Source: Aeoliella mucimassa (GTDB lineage Bacteria; Planctomycetota; Planctomycetia; Pirellulales; Lacipirellulaceae). Taken from it: 64,000 nucleotides of DNA. Below, piece after piece: positions 37,952 through 46,390 of the stretch (its first letter is position 1; each line of letters opens with the position of its first letter). The notes beneath the pieces were generated by a model. The model was not told the DNA's origin. It ran no database searches and saw only the letters and a program-made list of their open reading frames with translations. The position numbers were made by a program, and so were the translations under genes. The stretch lies in assembly GCF_007748035.1 (NCBI RefSeq), contig NZ_CP036278.1:6262001-6326000 (forward strand). The letters run 5' to 3'.

Positions 37952-39502
37952 TCAGTTCTCGAACCATCTGGCGTGAACTTGGATGTCGTTCCAGTCGACC
38001 CCCATCGGTCCCTCAGGGCTATCTTCGAACCCGATGCACTCCCAATGGTCGTCTTCGCCGTTTAAGCGATATGGCATTTCGACCCAGGTATCGGTCTCAT
38101 CGTACCGCCCCGCATGGATGGCGTAGCGTTTGACGGTCGAGGTATTGTTCTTGATGACGTAGATGCCTCGCATAGAGGTCTCGTTTGGCGAATCCAACGG
38201 CAACGACTCTTTGCCGACTGCGTCGTCGCGCCAGATAATGGACTGCGTATCCTGTTCGACGATCAACGCCGAACTGGGGATGCGTGCCGAGTCGCTCACC
38301 AGCAGCATGACTTCTTGACCTGGCTTCACATGGAAGGGATGCCCAGGCTCGGCGCCGGTGAAGGTTGGCAGGTTCGCTGTTAACGCAGGCAAGTAAAAGA
38401 CACTGGAGTCCATCGTTTGCCGGGTGCTTGAAAACGGGGCGAAGTGCAGCACCGCGCACACGTCGTTAAAGTCCTGGTCGCGTCTAGTCTCGTCGACCTC
38501 CTCGCCGAGATAGCCGCTGTCGTCCCAACCCAGCACAAGAAAATCGGAGGATTCGTGCAGCAGCTTGTAATCGCTTTGTTTCCAGCCAGCCGAGGGATTG
38601 CCAAGGTTCACATGCGAACCAGCGAAGAGGAAGTAGCGAGATTGGGCCCGCTTGTTCTCCAGGGTAATAGCCCCAATGTTGCCGTAGCGTCGCCAGGAGG
38701 TGTCGGATTCGGTCGGCAGATTGTTGAACGAGAACGTATCGCCTGTCATCCGGCCGCGGGAGTCGAGTTCGACGATGCCGAGTGCATTCTGGTTGCCCGC
38801 GTCGGCATCCACTCGAACATCCATGCGATATCCTGAAGCCAGTTCGACCACGTATCCCCGCTCGCGTCCTCCTGGTGAGCGATCGATCCAGGCATTGCCA
38901 CCGACCAGTCGTTGCACGGAAGCTTGGCGAGAGTTCGTCGTACTGCCTGGCAGCATGACGCGAGTGATCATCTCAGTCTTCGTGATCCGGCTTAACGTTG
39001 CAAGCTGCTGGGGATCGTTCACCAGCAACGTTTCGGAAGACTGACCGTGGGCGCCAGGCGTCTCGCCAGCCGCGTGAGCCAGCGAACGATCACTGGGGGC
39101 GTGCTGCGAACCACCTGGCGAAAGAACAGAATACACTCCCACGGCTATCAGCAGCGAAGCGGCAAGCGTCGCCACCCAGAAGGCAATCGACTTCCAATTT
39201 GTCACACCGGAAGTCGCCTGACTGGTACCTTGCGGGGTTGCGGCGTCCGCTTCGACTAACTGCTGGATGAGCGTTGTTGTATCGACAGGTTCCGAAGCAA
39301 CCAGCGGGGTTGCATGATGCAGGCCGCCGCTCAGTTCGTACCGCATGAGCGTGTTGAGCTTCAGTGCATCGGTGTAATAGGCTTGCAGTTCGGGATTGTC
39401 GAGTAACAGGTCCTCTAATTCCGCCATGCGCTCGGCCGACAGTCCTTCGTCGAGGACCTCGGTGATCACTTGGTTCAAACGTTCTTTGTCAGATTTGGCC
39501 AT
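37952..39502 (-). CDS. Membrane anti-sigma-factor-like protein
   Basis: A 516-residue protein encoded after the ECF sigma gene on the same strand. Its N-terminal 50 residues (LSAERMAELEDLLLDNPELQAYYTD) match the cytoplasmic domain of planctomycete FecR-type anti-sigma proteins. One membrane helix (about residues 106-128, SIAFWVATLAASLLIAVGVY) leads to a large extracytoplasmic beta-sandwich rich in aromatic and acidic residues, which would be the sensing part. The arrangement (soluble sigma-binding head, helix, outer domain) fits a cell-surface signalling anti-sigma factor. Which ligand it senses is unknown; a glycan is plausible given the genes the motif at 40262-40387 precedes. Confidence 0.8.
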   Translation of the reverse strand: MAKSDKERLNQVITEVLDEGLSAERMAELEDLLLDNPELQAYYTDALKLNTLMRYELSGGLHHATPLVASEPVDTTTLIQQLVEADAATPQGTSQATSGVTNWKSIAFWVATLAASLLIAVGVYSVLSPGGSQHAPSDRSLAHAAGETPGAHGQSSETLLVNDPQQLATLSRITKTEMITRVMLPGSTTNSRQASVQRLVGGNAWIDRSPGGRERGYVVELASGYRMDVRVDADAGNQNALGIVELDSRGRMTGDTFSFNNLPTESDTSWRRYGNIGAITLENKRAQSRYFLFAGSHVNLGNPSAGWKQSDYKLLHESSDFLVLGWDDSGYLGEEVDETRRDQDFNDVCAVLHFAPFSSTRQTMDSSVFYLPALTANLPTFTGAEPGHPFHVKPGQEVMLLVSDSARIPSSALIVEQDTQSIIWRDDAVGKESLPLDSPNETSMRGIYVIKNNTSTVKRYAIHAGRYDETDTWVEMPYRLNGEDDHWECIGFEDSPEGPMGVDWNDIQVHARWFEN

Positions 39503-39583
39503 GAATGGAGGAGTTTATGTTTGCCAGCTGCACTCGCTGTAGGATCGCCTGTTCCGATCGGAGTGATGGTTTAACGGAGCAAA

Positions 39584-40135
39584 TTAAGAGGGTTCAGTAA
39601 GGTTGTCCTGAATGCATTCTTGTAGTGCTTGACGGATTCGCATGAAACGCACTTTAACAGCCGATACTTTCTTGCCAAGTTGTTGGGCAATCGCCGCCAG
39701 GGTAAGTCCCGACTCGTACCGCAAACGAAGCATTTCCAAATTGGGCTGACTCACCCCCTTCAGGCAATGCCTGAGGGCGACCTGAGCTTCGGTTTCGTCG
39801 CGTTCTTGTCGCCGCTGAGTCGCCAGTTGGTCAATTAGCTCCTTGCTAAAGCAATGTCGGTCCCGCGCCCGATCGCGGATGAATGCCTGCACTTGCCAGT
39901 AAGCTACCTTTTTCGCCCAAGCGGTAAAACAGGTACCTGGCTCGAATTCATCGGCCTTTCGCCAAAGCACCAAATTGGTTTCTTGCAACACGTTGCTAGC
40001 AGCATCGGGATCGGCCAACAGCGCGGTAATGTAATTCAATAGCGTCAGCTGCTCGCCTACGAGCAACTGGACAAAGGCCTCGTCTTTGCGGCCTACTACA
40101 TTGTCATCGGTACCGCCCGTTGACATCGTTGCCAT
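39584..40135 (-). CDS. ECF-type RNA polymerase sigma factor
   Basis: A 183-residue sigma-70 family protein. Region 2 is visible (LTLLNYITALLADPDAASN, LVLWRKADEFEPGTCFTAWA, KKVAYWQVQAFIRDRAR), as is region 4 with its helix-turn-helix (LRYESGLTLAAIAQQLGKKV, SAVKVRFMRIRQAL). The form is that of the Rhodopirellula/Verrucomicrobium ECF group. It lies 81 bases ahead of the anti-sigma gene and is preceded by a copy of the TGTAACC-N14-TGGTAT motif on its own strand (40262-40288), so it probably drives its own operon. The divergent copy on the other strand faces the DUF1559 gene. Confidence 0.92.
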   Translation of the reverse strand: MATMSTGGTDDNVVGRKDEAFVQLLVGEQLTLLNYITALLADPDAASNVLQETNLVLWRKADEFEPGTCFTAWAKKVAYWQVQAFIRDRARDRHCFSKELIDQLATQRRQERDETEAQVALRHCLKGVSQPNLEMLRLRYESGLTLAAIAQQLGKKVSAVKVRFMRIRQALQECIQDNLTEPS

Positions 40136-40261
40136 CCTGCATTGTCTGATTCTAGTTTTGCAAAAACTGCTTGTTTTCTAGCTGATTCCACAAGCATTCG
40201 CCCACCCACCGGCCGACAATGCTGAATCCTGCAGAAAAGACGGGGGGATGGACTGCATAAG

Positions 40262-40289
40262 ATACCACGAGCAGCCCTAAGGGTTACAT
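40262..40289 (-). promoter_or_regulatory. ECF-type promoter motif for the sigma operon
   Basis: On the minus strand, TGTAACC (40288-40282), 14 bases, then TGGTAT (40267-40262). The separation is the same in all four copies found. The -10-like part ends about 127 bases before the sigma gene start. The AAC in the -35-like box is typical of ECF promoters. Confidence 0.7.
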
Positions 40290-40359
40290 TCTCGCAGCTC
40301 AGCGACCATCGGTTCGGCGATAGATGGGAATAGCCGATTTCGGGAATGCGCGGGGCCGC

Positions 40360-40387
40360 ATGTAACCCTTCTCCGCCCGAGTGGTAT
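40360..40387 (+). promoter_or_regulatory. ECF-type promoter motif for the DUF1559/mannosidase genes
   Basis: TGTAACC (40361-40367), 14 bases, TGGTAT (40382-40387), with an A before the first box and a G before the second, as in the copies at 40262 and 54977. It faces the DUF1559 gene 275 bases downstream. Confidence 0.7.
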
Positions 40388-40662
40388 TTGATCACCGAAA
40401 GGCGGAAGCTTCCTTCTGGGAAACTCTCCTCAGTGACGATGTGAGGCCCACAGAATGCGGGCGAATTCTGCGGGACTTGCCTACCTAATTCCAATACTTG
40501 TCCGGTTGTCCTCAGTACGCGCTCCAGGCGGTAGCACGTTTAAGTGAAAATGCGTGGCGTTCGACACGAGTCGATCTGCCAAACGCATGTCTCTTCTACG
40601 ATACGAAAGCGTGCACGCGTGCGAGAGGAGCGCTAGGTGGAGTCAAGAAAGGAACCAATGAC

Positions 40663-41703
40663 ATGACTTGCTTCACACCCAAGAAGCCTAGGGGATTTAC
40701 CCTCGTCGAACTGCTCGTAGTAATTGCGATTATTGGCATTCTCGTCGCACTCTTGCTTCCCGCTGTGCAAGCAGCTCGCGAAGCAGCTCGCAGATCGGCA
40801 TGCACCAACAATTTGAAGAACCTCGCACTGGCGATGGTTAACCATGAATCGGCCTACGGATCCCTTCCCTCGTCGGGCTGGGGTGGTCACTGGTCGGGGG
40901 ACCCCGATCGTGGTCATGGCAAAAACCAACCTGGCAACTGGCTCTATAGCATCCTCCCGTTTATCGAGCAGCAGCAGCTCTACGATATGGGACACGGACA
41001 AACTGGCCAGCTCCGCAAGGACCAACTAGCGGCCCGCGATGGCACCACCCTGTCGGTGGCCAATTGCCCCTCGCGCCGTAACGGAGGACCTTACCCGTCG
41101 GGCGCCAGCTTGATTTCGGGCGACGGCACCGGCCAAGCCTCCTACTACACCAGTCCGCAGGCAGCCCGGGCCGACTACGCGGTGAACGTCGGCGATGAGA
41201 CCTTGTTCGACGACCGCTGCTTGTCGATCACGGCGGATCAATACGACGACGCCGTACTGCCAAACTTCCCTCCCAAGGCTAGCCAGTACTCGGGTATTTC
41301 GTTTTGCGGTACGGCGGTTAAGCTGCGCCAAATCACCGACGGGTTGAGCAAGACGATTGCCCTCGGCGAGAAGTTCGTACCTTCGACCGTTTACGAAAAC
41401 GGCGACTACTTTGCCGCCGACGATTGGAACATGTATGCCGGGTTCCAAGACGATATGGTTCGCAGCACGTTTTATAACGCCCGCGAACCTTCGCATACGC
41501 CGGTTCAAGATGATACGAACCTGAGTTCCATTGATGGTAGCGTTGCCCGCGAGCTGTTCGGCAGCCCTCACCCGGGTGGATGCCTGATGGCGATGTGCGA
41601 TGGCTCGGTAACCGTTGTGAACTTCGACGTCGATGCGGAGATGTTCCGTCAGATGGGCGATCGCGCCGACGGGGGAACGATCAAGGTGATCGAGCGACGT
41701 TAA
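40663..41703 (+). CDS. DUF1559 pseudopilin-like protein
   Basis: A 346-residue protein starting with a type IV prepilin signal: [21 protein letters not shown] with the conserved glutamate after the cleavage site, followed by the DUF1559 hallmark [21 protein letters not shown]. The C-terminal signature [16 protein letters not shown] closes the domain. Such proteins are extremely numerous in Planctomycetes and lie next to ECF sigma genes or secretion genes; they are thought to form pseudopilus-like fibres at the surface. The ATG at 40663 follows AAAGGA. An upstream frame extension was rejected because it lacks this signal. It leads the glycoside hydrolase genes, with a terminator-like hairpin 150 bases after its stop. 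Confidence 0.9.
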   Translation: MTCFTPKKPRGFTLVELLVVIAIIGILVALLLPAVQAAREAARRSACTNNLKNLALAMVNHESAYGSLPSSGWGGHWSGDPDRGHGKNQPGNWLYSILPFIEQQQLYDMGHGQTGQLRKDQLAARDGTTLSVANCPSRRNGGPYPSGASLISGDGTGQASYYTSPQAARADYAVNVGDETLFDDRCLSITADQYDDAVLPNFPPKASQYSGISFCGTAVKLRQITDGLSKTIALGEKFVPSTVYENGDYFAADDWNMYAGFQDDMVRSTFYNAREPSHTPVQDDTNLSSIDGSVARELFGSPHPGGCLMAMCDGSVTVVNFDVDAEMFRQMGDRADGGTIKVIERR

Positions 41704-41851
41704 CACAAACGAACAGGGGGGGTCGCGACATTCGCGTGTGCCCTGGCAAATGACATGCGATAAGGCATCGACCAATCCAATGTGGTCTCGCCGAATTGCT
41801 GCTGGATGGGCAGTACGGTGCGTTACCGTGTCTGGCAGCAAACGCGGCATC

Positions 41852-41890
41852 GGCGCTCAGTCCGACCCAGTGTCGGCTGGGCGCCTTTAT
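41852..41890 (+). terminator. Hairpin with short T tail after the DUF1559 gene
   Basis: A 14-bp stem with one bulge (GGCGCTCAG and CCGAC with their partners) closes on a CCAGT loop and is followed by TTTAT. It lies 150 bases past the DUF1559 stop and 105 bases before the GH2 gene. It may terminate or partly attenuate transcription, so that the pseudopilin is made in larger amounts than the enzymes. Confidence 0.6.
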
Positions 41891-41995
41891 CCTGCCGCGC
41901 ACCCCCCCACCATCCACGGCATGGTCGAACATGTCCGCCACACCTCCCCTCAGGGAGTTGCTTGAACGCCTCCTTTCTGAACCAAAAGCGAACCG

Positions 41996-44494
41996 ATGAG
42001 AACCCCCATTGTCGCAGCGGTGCTACTGCTGGTCGCCTCCACCTGTGTACCACTGACCGCAAAGGTTGATACCTACGACCTAAGCGGTCAGTGGGTCTTA
42101 TCTCAGGTTGGTGAGTCATTGACTCTGCCAGCTCAGGTTCCCGGCAATGTGCAACTCGACCTGCTCCGCGAAGGCAAGCTGCCCGATCCGTTCTATCGCG
42201 AGAATGCCGACGAGTACGAATGGATCTATAGCGAGTCGTGGTGTTACGAGCGTGAGTTCGAGTTGCCCACCGATTGGCTGCAACGCAAGGTCGTGCTGCT
42301 GCGTTGCGAAGGACTCGACACAGTCGCTCGCATCGAAATCAATGGCGAGCTACTGGCGAACACCGACAACATGTATCGCACCTGGGAGTTCGATGTTAAG
42401 CCGCTTCTCAAGTCGGGAACCAACACGATTCGAGTGACGTTCTCTCCCATCCAACCTTACATCGAAGCGTTTCAACAGCGGGCGCCGAAGGTGCCAAATG
42501 CTACCGGCAAAGAGATCGCCAATATCCGCAAATCTCCCTACAGCAATGGATGGGACTTCTGTGCGCGCTTCCTACCCTACGGAATCTACAAGCCAATCTC
42601 GCTGATGGCCTACGACGAAACGCGGGTTCGCTATGTTCGCGTCATCACCGATCTCCAAGCAGCCGAACACGCCGAACTCACGGTCGATGTGGTTGCCGAT
42701 GTGGTCGAACCGGCTGCATTGCACAGCGAAATCGAAATCGAGTACGACGGCAACGTGATCGATCGCTGTGAGTGCAAGCTCGATTCCGGCTCCGCCCAAG
42801 GGAAACTGACCGTCGACCATCCCCAGCTCTGGTGGCCTAACGGCATGGGCGGGCAGCCGCTCTATACCGTGCGGGTGCGGGTGCTTGATGTCGACAACCA
42901 GGTGGTCGACGAGACAACTCGCCGAATTGGCCTGCGCGACATTCAGCTTCTTAAGCCAACCAAAGATCGCCCGCTGCGACTCGCCGTCAATGGACAGGAA
43001 ATCTACGCCAAGGGAGCCAACTGGATTCCTGACGATGTATTCCCCGCTTCGGTTACCGACGAAAACCTTCGCCAGCGTGTCGCCGACGCGGCCGCGGTGA
43101 ATATGAACATGCTGCGAGTGTGGGGAGGAGGATACTACCCCGAGGATGCGTTCTTCGACGCCTGCGACGAGTTCGGAATCCTGGTGTGGTCCGACTTCAT
43201 GTTCGCGTGCGCCCCGTATCCCGGCAACAACCCCGAGTTTCACGCCAACGTGCGGGCAGAGCTGACCGATCAGGTTCGCCGCCTACGGCATCATCCCTGC
43301 ATGGCAGTCTGGTGCGGCAACAACGAAGTAACCGCGATCATCACCAATTACAAGATGATTACCCAGGAAGAATACGATCGCCTGTTCCACGAAGTGATCG
43401 GCACCAAAGTAAAAGAACTTCATCCTCAGGCCAACTACGTAGGGGGCAGCCCCGAGGCAGGCGACGAGCACAACTGGTGGGTATGGCACGTCGGGGCCGA
43501 TTTCGAAAACTACCGCGATTCGCATGGCTGGATGACAGAGTTTGGTTTCCAGTCGTTCCCGCATCCCGCCACGGTGCGTAGCTACACCGATCCGGCCGAT
43601 CGCGACTCGGTCCTCAGTCCAGTGAATCGGTACCATCAGAAAAACGGCATCGGCAAAGGCAACGAGATTATTCTCGATAAGATGCATGGCTACTTCCGCG
43701 AGCCGAAGGACTTCGAGTCGACTTTGTGGCTCAGCCAAATCCTGCAAGCGTATGGCATGTCGGTCGGCATCGAACACTGGCGCACCGAATGGCCGCTATC
43801 AAGTGGATCACTCGTGTGGCAGTACAACGATTGCTGGCCAGGTCCAACCTGGTCGAGCGTCGATTACTACGGGCGGTGGAAGGCCGCGCACTACGCCTAT
43901 CGCCGAGTCTACGCCCCGGTGCTTGTCGCAGGCATGGCGGACTATAAAACGGGCACGGTACAAGTGAAAGTCGCCAGCGACCTCACGACCCCAGCCAACG
44001 CTACCCTGAGTTGGCGACTGGCCGATGTCGATGGCAACACGCTACTCACCGACGAAACCGAGTTGCAATTATCGGCAGGCACCACCTCGGCCGAAGGACC
44101 AAAGCTCGAATTGCAGCAAACACTCCAACGAGTTGGCCCCGAACGAGCCATCCTGTGGCTCGAAATCCAGGTCGATCAGCAGACTTATCGCAACATGGTA
44201 TGTTTGGTACGTCCTAAGCAACTTGAGTTGCAGCAACCCGACATCCAAGCCCAGGTATCTCAGCAAGGCGAAGCGTTTCGTGTGGAGCTTACCGCTGCCA
44301 AGCCAGCATTGTGGACCTGGCTGGAATGCGACGATCCCGACGCACGCTATTCCGATAATTTCGTGCACCTCGAGTCGGGGCGGCCTGTCACGATCGACGT
44401 TAAGCCGTCCCGCACGATGACCCTCGAAGAGTTCCAACAATCGCTTAAAGTACGAAGCTTACATGACACGTATACCACCACTCCATCGCAGTAG
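41996..44494 (+). CDS. Exported GH2 beta-mannosidase-like enzyme
   Basis: An 832-residue protein with a signal peptide (about 1-22, ending LTAKV). The layout is that of GH2 beta-mannosidases: an N-terminal jelly roll (SWCYEREFELP, LRCEGLDTVARIEINGELL), an immunoglobulin-like part (IGLRDIQLL), a TIM barrel, and C-terminal sandwiches. The acid/base is Glu444 in WCGNNE and the nucleophile is Glu515 in TEFGFQS. Beta-mannosidases of this type remove the beta-linked mannose from the N-glycan core or from manno-oligosaccharides. It overlaps the next gene by 32 bases, so the set is translationally coupled. Confidence 0.92.
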   Translation: MRTPIVAAVLLLVASTCVPLTAKVDTYDLSGQWVLSQVGESLTLPAQVPGNVQLDLLREGKLPDPFYRENADEYEWIYSESWCYEREFELPTDWLQRKVVLLRCEGLDTVARIEINGELLANTDNMYRTWEFDVKPLLKSGTNTIRVTFSPIQPYIEAFQQRAPKVPNATGKEIANIRKSPYSNGWDFCARFLPYGIYKPISLMAYDETRVRYVRVITDLQAAEHAELTVDVVADVVEPAALHSEIEIEYDGNVIDRCECKLDSGSAQGKLTVDHPQLWWPNGMGGQPLYTVRVRVLDVDNQVVDETTRRIGLRDIQLLKPTKDRPLRLAVNGQEIYAKGANWIPDDVFPASVTDENLRQRVADAAAVNMNMLRVWGGGYYPEDAFFDACDEFGILVWSDFMFACAPYPGNNPEFHANVRAELTDQVRRLRHHPCMAVWCGNNEVTAIITNYKMITQEEYDRLFHEVIGTKVKELHPQANYVGGSPEAGDEHNWWVWHVGADFENYRDSHGWMTEFGFQSFPHPATVRSYTDPADRDSVLSPVNRYHQKNGIGKGNEIILDKMHGYFREPKDFESTLWLSQILQAYGMSVGIEHWRTEWPLSSGSLVWQYNDCWPGPTWSSVDYYGRWKAAHYAYRRVYAPVLVAGMADYKTGTVQVKVASDLTTPANATLSWRLADVDGNTLLTDETELQLSAGTTSAEGPKLELQQTLQRVGPERAILWLEIQVDQQTYRNMVCLVRPKQLELQQPDIQAQVSQQGEAFRVELTAAKPALWTWLECDDPDARYSDNFVHLESGRPVTIDVKPSRTMTLEEFQQSLKVRSLHDTYTTTPSQ

Positions 44495-46373
44495 TCGCCA
44501 GGTGCAAGTTGCCCTGGTTGCTGCGGCCTGCTTACTGGCCACGGGTCTCTCCGCTCAGGCGAGTGCCGACGAGGGGCTGAAGTTCGCTTCGCCATTCTCT
44601 AGTGGCATGGTGCTGCAGCGAGACCAACCGATCACCGTCGCTGGTCGGGCGGCGGCTGGGGCCGACGTCGCACTTCAGCTCGGCGAGCAGCATCGCACGG
44701 CTAAAGTCAATAGTACTGGCAACTGGCAAGTGGTGTTCGACTCCTTGCCCGCCGGCGGCCCCTACGAGCTAACCGCCAAGCAAGGGGACCACCAACAAAC
44801 GCTCTCCGACGTACTCATCGGCGACGTCTGGCTATTCTCTGGTCAGTCGAATATGCAAATGCCGGTGCGTGAAGCTGAGGGGGGCGCCGACGAAATCTCC
44901 AATGCGGATGCCAACCTGTCGATTCGCTTGCTGATGGTCCCCAAATCGGGCGCCGACCAGCCACGCGACGAACTCAACGCCAGCTGGCAGCATTGCACTC
45001 CGGATGCGGTTCGACAGTTTTCGGCCGTCGGCTGGTTCTTCGCGAAGCATCTGCGTAGTTCTGCGATCTCGCCCGACGTGCCACTGGGATTGATCGACAG
45101 CAGCTTCGGCGGAACTACCGTCGAAGGATGGACCCCCGCCGGCCAGCTGCCCGACATCCCAGAGCAGAAGATTCGCGTATCGATGTTCGATATGCCAGCC
45201 TCTCATTTGTTTAATGGCATGATAGCCCCGTTGCAGTCCTACCGTCTCAAGGGAGCCGTCTGGTACCAAGGAGAATCGAACGCCGGCGCACCAGACGTTT
45301 ACGCGACACTTCTAAGTAACATGATGCAGCAATGGCGAAAGTCGTTCCACGATGCCAAGCTGCCTTTCTTCGTCGTGCAGCTTCCTGCCTACGAAGGACG
45401 AATGGAAGGGCTCGACTATAGTTGGCTTCGTGAAGCCGAGCAGCAAGCTTGCCTAGCGACCGACCGAGCCTGGCTGGCGGTGACTTACGACACGAATCCG
45501 GGTTTCGATTTGCATCCTCGCAAGAAAGCCGAAATCGGCCGCCGACTCGCCTTGCTAGCCGGACGCGAGGTCTACGGTCAGAGGGTGGTCGCCCATAGTC
45601 CTCAAGTCGAATCGGTGGAGTACCGTGGGAATCAGGTCGTCGTCACGTTCGACCAGCAAATATCCACGCCCGCAGGGGAACCTGTGGAAGGTTGCTGGAT
45701 CGCCAGCGATCCGGGAGATTACTTCACGGCCGAGGGGTCGATCGAAGGCCGCCAGTTGGTACTGCAAACCACGAAGGTTTCCCAACCGACTGCGGTACGC
45801 ATCGCCTGGGGAAGCATGCCGACCACCAATCTGTATAACGAGGCGAGATTGCCAGTCGTGCCCTATCGCAGCGACCAGAGAGCGGCCGATTCGCTGGCCT
45901 TCCAGCCGCTTCCGACCAGTTATCGCATCGAGACCTCGACGTACGCACTAGAACTTGGGCGGGGAGGATCGATCACGAGTCTCATCGCTGGCGGGCATCA
46001 GTGGATGTCGAACGAACCGGGCGGCGGCACCAGCATTCCCAATATGTTCGGTCCTCGCAATCTCGCCTACGTAAAGGAACTGGGGCCAGGACGCCTGCTG
46101 GCGGAAGACGACGCGGTACATCTCGAACTAGTCGCCCGCGAACAGACGATGGAATGGAACGTTGGCCACCATGGACAAGAAGACCTGGAGTTTCGTATGG
46201 CTCTCTCGCCTGCGGTGCAGGTGGAACTCCAAGGGTCGACCGCGGTGCTCACCCGCGATGGCTTCCAGATTCGGATCGAAGGGGTCGAGCGGTGCGATGG
46301 CTCGCACACACTGGTTGCCAAGATCCCAGCCCGCGATACAAACACGCTTCGCCTTACCTTCGCTAAACCCTGA
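44463..46373 (+). CDS. Sialate O-acetylesterase-like enzyme
   Basis: A 636-residue exported protein (signal peptide about 1-34). The SGNH catalytic blocks are present: FSGQSNMQMPV with Ser129, WYQGESN near 267, and a DLHPRKK segment (His) later. The first part of the mature protein (MVLQRDQPITVAG) and the overall shape are those of the SIAE family, which removes O-acetyl groups from sialic acid or other sugars. A C-terminal beta-rich part (about 480-636) is not part of the usual SIAE core. It is embedded in a mannosidase operon, so O-acetylated mannose-containing glycans may be its target. It overlaps the GH2 gene, and the next gene starts 18 bases later. Confidence 0.88.
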   Translation: MTRIPPLHRSSRQVQVALVAAACLLATGLSAQASADEGLKFASPFSSGMVLQRDQPITVAGRAAAGADVALQLGEQHRTAKVNSTGNWQVVFDSLPAGGPYELTAKQGDHQQTLSDVLIGDVWLFSGQSNMQMPVREAEGGADEISNADANLSIRLLMVPKSGADQPRDELNASWQHCTPDAVRQFSAVGWFFAKHLRSSAISPDVPLGLIDSSFGGTTVEGWTPAGQLPDIPEQKIRVSMFDMPASHLFNGMIAPLQSYRLKGAVWYQGESNAGAPDVYATLLSNMMQQWRKSFHDAKLPFFVVQLPAYEGRMEGLDYSWLREAEQQACLATDRAWLAVTYDTNPGFDLHPRKKAEIGRRLALLAGREVYGQRVVAHSPQVESVEYRGNQVVVTFDQQISTPAGEPVEGCWIASDPGDYFTAEGSIEGRQLVLQTTKVSQPTAVRIAWGSMPTTNLYNEARLPVVPYRSDQRAADSLAFQPLPTSYRIETSTYALELGRGGSITSLIAGGHQWMSNEPGGGTSIPNMFGPRNLAYVKELGPGRLLAEDDAVHLELVAREQTMEWNVGHHGQEDLEFRMALSPAVQVELQGSTAVLTRDGFQIRIEGVERCDGSHTLVAKIPARDTNTLRLTFAKP

Positions 46374-46390
46374 GTTGTTGGAGTGTTGCC

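Larger units (their letters stand above)
40136..40662. other. Divergent regulatory region
   Basis: 527 bases between the ECF operon (minus) and the DUF1559 gene (plus). It contains two head-to-head copies of the same promoter-like motif. No ORF in it is supported. The leader between the plus-strand motif and the DUF1559 ATG is about 275 bases, long enough to hold additional control, but no riboswitch could be recognised. Confidence 0.6.
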